A stretch of DNA of 45,191 nt from Chromatiales bacterium. GTDB lineage: Bacteria > Pseudomonadota > Gammaproteobacteria > Chromatiales > Chromatiaceae. The position numbers and the translations under genes are program-made. The stretch covers positions 1-45,191 of the forward strand of contig JANQLO010000008.1 of assembly GCA_028280505.1 (NCBI GenBank), written 5' to 3'. The notes under the pieces were generated by a model, which had not been told where the DNA came from, did no database searches, and saw only the letters and a list, made by a program, of their open reading frames with translations. Within the stretch, counting starts at the first letter, position 1, and the number at the start of each line of letters is the position of its first letter. Positions 43,829-45,191 of this stretch are shown here, piece after piece.

Positions 43829-44290
43829 TTACTCGGCGCGGATCACCACGCTGCCGCGAACCTGGTTGAGATGCTTCTGGAATCCGATGCGTTTGCTGGT
43901 GTTCAGCAGGATCGGGCCCATGAAATTGGCGTGAATGCCGCCGTCTTTGGTGCCACCTTGTGCGAGGGTGACCAATACGGCGATATCGGCGGGATCTTCC
44001 AGTTGCAGGATGGCCGCCTCATCGTCCGTCAGTACACATTCGTAGCTGACTTGGTAGGCATCCGGATTGACGACCGGGAACTGAATCTCCGGGTCGTCCA
44101 GCGACTGCAGATAGAACACCGTCGGCTTGCCGTCCTCGTGAAACAATTTGAAATCGTGCAGGTCTTCGAAGCCGGCCAGGCCGTTCGGGAATTGGATAAC
44201 GGACGCGGGGTCGACTTCCTGTGTCCCGAAACGGGTGTTGATCTCCATGGGTTCGTCTCCATTGGCGATTAGGTTCTGTGCTGAAGGCAT
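43829..44290 (-). CDS. fliW: FliW, flagellar assembly factor
   Basis: The 153-residue protein has the FliW core: MEINTRFGTQEVDPASVIQFPNGLAGFEDL, FYLQSLDDPEIQFPVVNPD, LQLEDPADIAVLVTL and NFMGPILLNTSKRIGFQ. FliW binds flagellin and, in many bacteria, antagonises CsrA to balance flagellin translation. The start is at 44290 because of GAGGAGA upstream; an in-frame ATG at 44248 (MEIN) with GGAG is possible and gives the usual family N terminus. No csrA is beside it. A sigma-54-like site lies upstream and a terminator downstream. Confidence 0.92.
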   Translation of the reverse strand: MPSAQNLIANGDEPMEINTRFGTQEVDPASVIQFPNGLAGFEDLHDFKLFHEDGKPTVFYLQSLDDPEIQFPVVNPDAYQVSYECVLTDDEAAILQLEDPADIAVLVTLAQGGTKDGGIHANFMGPILLNTSKRIGFQKHLNQVRGSVVIRAE

Positions 44291-44404
44291 CGGCGGTCTC
44301 CTCAAATTCTTAAACGTCACCAAATCGTCTGGTATCAGTCGGTTAGCAGCCGTCCCGCGGAAAATAACAAAAAATTGACGCTGGACTTGTCTGTGAGGTT
44401 GAGA

Positions 44405-44420
44405 TGCAGAATCGATGCCA
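44405..44420 (-). promoter_or_regulatory. Sigma-54-like promoter of fliW
   Basis: The minus strand reads TGGCATCGATTCTGCA, with GG-N10-GC spacing and 3-4 mismatches to the consensus. The transcript would begin near 44394, about 104 bases before the fliW start. Confidence 0.55.
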
Positions 44421-44919
44421 AGTTTGTATTTTGTGACGGTCGAGCCGGTCTGCAAGGTCGTCGCATGGGCCGGCGGCAAAGTCGGGATTCTAAGTGTTAA
44501 AGAATGCTGATACACGGCCGCTCACGGACACGAAGGCGGTAAATGCAGACATTAAAGGTTCAGCATATCCGCTCGGCACAATGCGATTATTCCGGCAGCT
44601 TTGAGCGCCGAACAATCGTTTATAGAAGTTGACAGTTCCGGCCTTACGCCCGAGTTGTTCCGCCATCCAAGCATGGCAACTTCCGAACCCCAAGGGGTTC
44701 TTCAGGTCTTTGGGCCTGGTCGAGCACATAGCGGCAAGGCGCCGCGTCTACTGAAACCCTGCCATTACCGCCTCGAGATTCGGATCGTCGGATGTTTCGG
44801 CAATCCAGGCTTTAACCAAAAGCCAACGGGAGGCGGTAGATACGACATCTCGTATATCCGCCAAAAACTCACTCCTCGATCGATGTCGTGCAGTTGATCG
44901 GACCGAAGGAGGAAAATAA
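44421..44919. other. Intergenic region between fliW and flagellin copy 2
   Basis: These 499 bases must hold the promoter of flagellin copy 2. A weak sigma-28-like site (TAAA at 44498, 15 bases, then GCCGCTCA at 44517) is the best candidate but would leave a leader of about 390 bases. A minus-strand frame ending at 44748 (ADIRDVVSTASRWLLVK...) reads like a short protein but has no clear start. I find no confirmed gene here. Confidence 0.4.
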
Positions 44920-45191
44920 ATGGCACAAGTAATCAACACCAACGTAATGTCGCTGAACTCGCAGCGTGTGCTGATGGGTTCGAGCTCGAGCATGGCGACC
45001 TCGCTGGAACGGCTGTCATCGGGCCTGCGGATCAACCGCGCGAAGGACGATGCCGCCGGTCTGGCGATTTCCCAACGTTTCACTTCACAGATCCGCGGTC
45101 TGGAACAGGCCAACCGGAACGCCAACGACGGTATCTCGCTGTTGCAGACCGCAGAAGGTGCGCTCGACGAGGTCACCAATATGCTGCAGCG
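44920..45191 (+). CDS. Flagellin (copy 2), 5' part only
   Basis: The frame starts [19 protein letters not shown] and runs to the window edge (90 codons), so only the N-terminal D0/D1 region is seen. The residues [24 protein letters not shown] match flagellin copy 1 almost perfectly, so the two are paralogues. GGAGG lies 7 bases before the ATG. The gene points away from copy 1, with fliW between them. Confidence 0.93.
   Translation, partial: MAQVINTNVMSLNSQRVLMGSSSSMATSLERLSSGLRINRAKDDAAGLAISQRFTSQIRGLEQANRNANDGISLLQTAEGALDEVTNMLQ

Overview
The window looks like part of the chromosome of a gammaproteobacterium with a polar flagellum. Four lines of evidence support this: the block flgN-flgM-flgA / cheV-cheR / flgBCDEFGHIJKL is arranged as in Vibrio and Pseudomonas; FlgJ is the two-domain rod-cap/peptidoglycan-hydrolase form; a FimV/HubP homologue is present; and both sigma-54 type (GG-N10-GC) and sigma-28 type promoters precede flagellar genes. 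GC content is high, with a locally AT-rich patch near 6.0-6.9 kb. I cannot name the genus from sequence alone; Chromatiales-like sulfur bacteria are only a guess.

Region A (1-11.3 kb): a minus-strand, translationally coupled operon encodes an OprM/TolC-type outer-membrane lipoprotein, a short HlyD-type adaptor and a giant cadherin-repeat surface protein with LEPR-XLL and DUF4347-type N-terminal features, which runs off the left edge. A divergent AraC-family regulator with an operator-like repeat upstream probably controls it. No inner-membrane pump is visible in the window. Region B (11.3-11.9 kb) is noncoding and holds a tRNA-5'-half-like fragment.

Region C (11.9-25.8 kb): flagellar genes. 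FlgN, FlgM and FlgA lie on the minus strand; CheV, CheR and the complete rod-hook-ring-junction set flgB to flgL lie on the plus strand. Promoter-like sites suggest sigma-28 control of flgM and cheV, and sigma-54 control of flgB and, internally, of flgG.

Region D (25.8-44.3 kb): a minus-strand flagellin glycosylation locus in pieces: legF-ptmE-legH, neuB/legI, neuC/legG, legB, a Maf glycosyltransferase, flagellin and fliW. Together these would make a CMP-activated legionaminic-acid-like sugar and attach it to flagellin. The expected aminotransferase LegC is not in the window. Inserted among them are a small unknown gene with its own terminator, a secreted proline-rich protein, a CHAD-ParA gene pair, a Tat-signal/GMC oxidoreductase pair and fimV. 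A second flagellin gene starts on the plus strand at 44920 and runs off the right edge.

The most interesting candidates are the pump-less export/adhesin locus with its own regulator and the CHAD-ParA pair, which may be a partitioning system for polyphosphate granules. Both are inferences from domain content and gene order.
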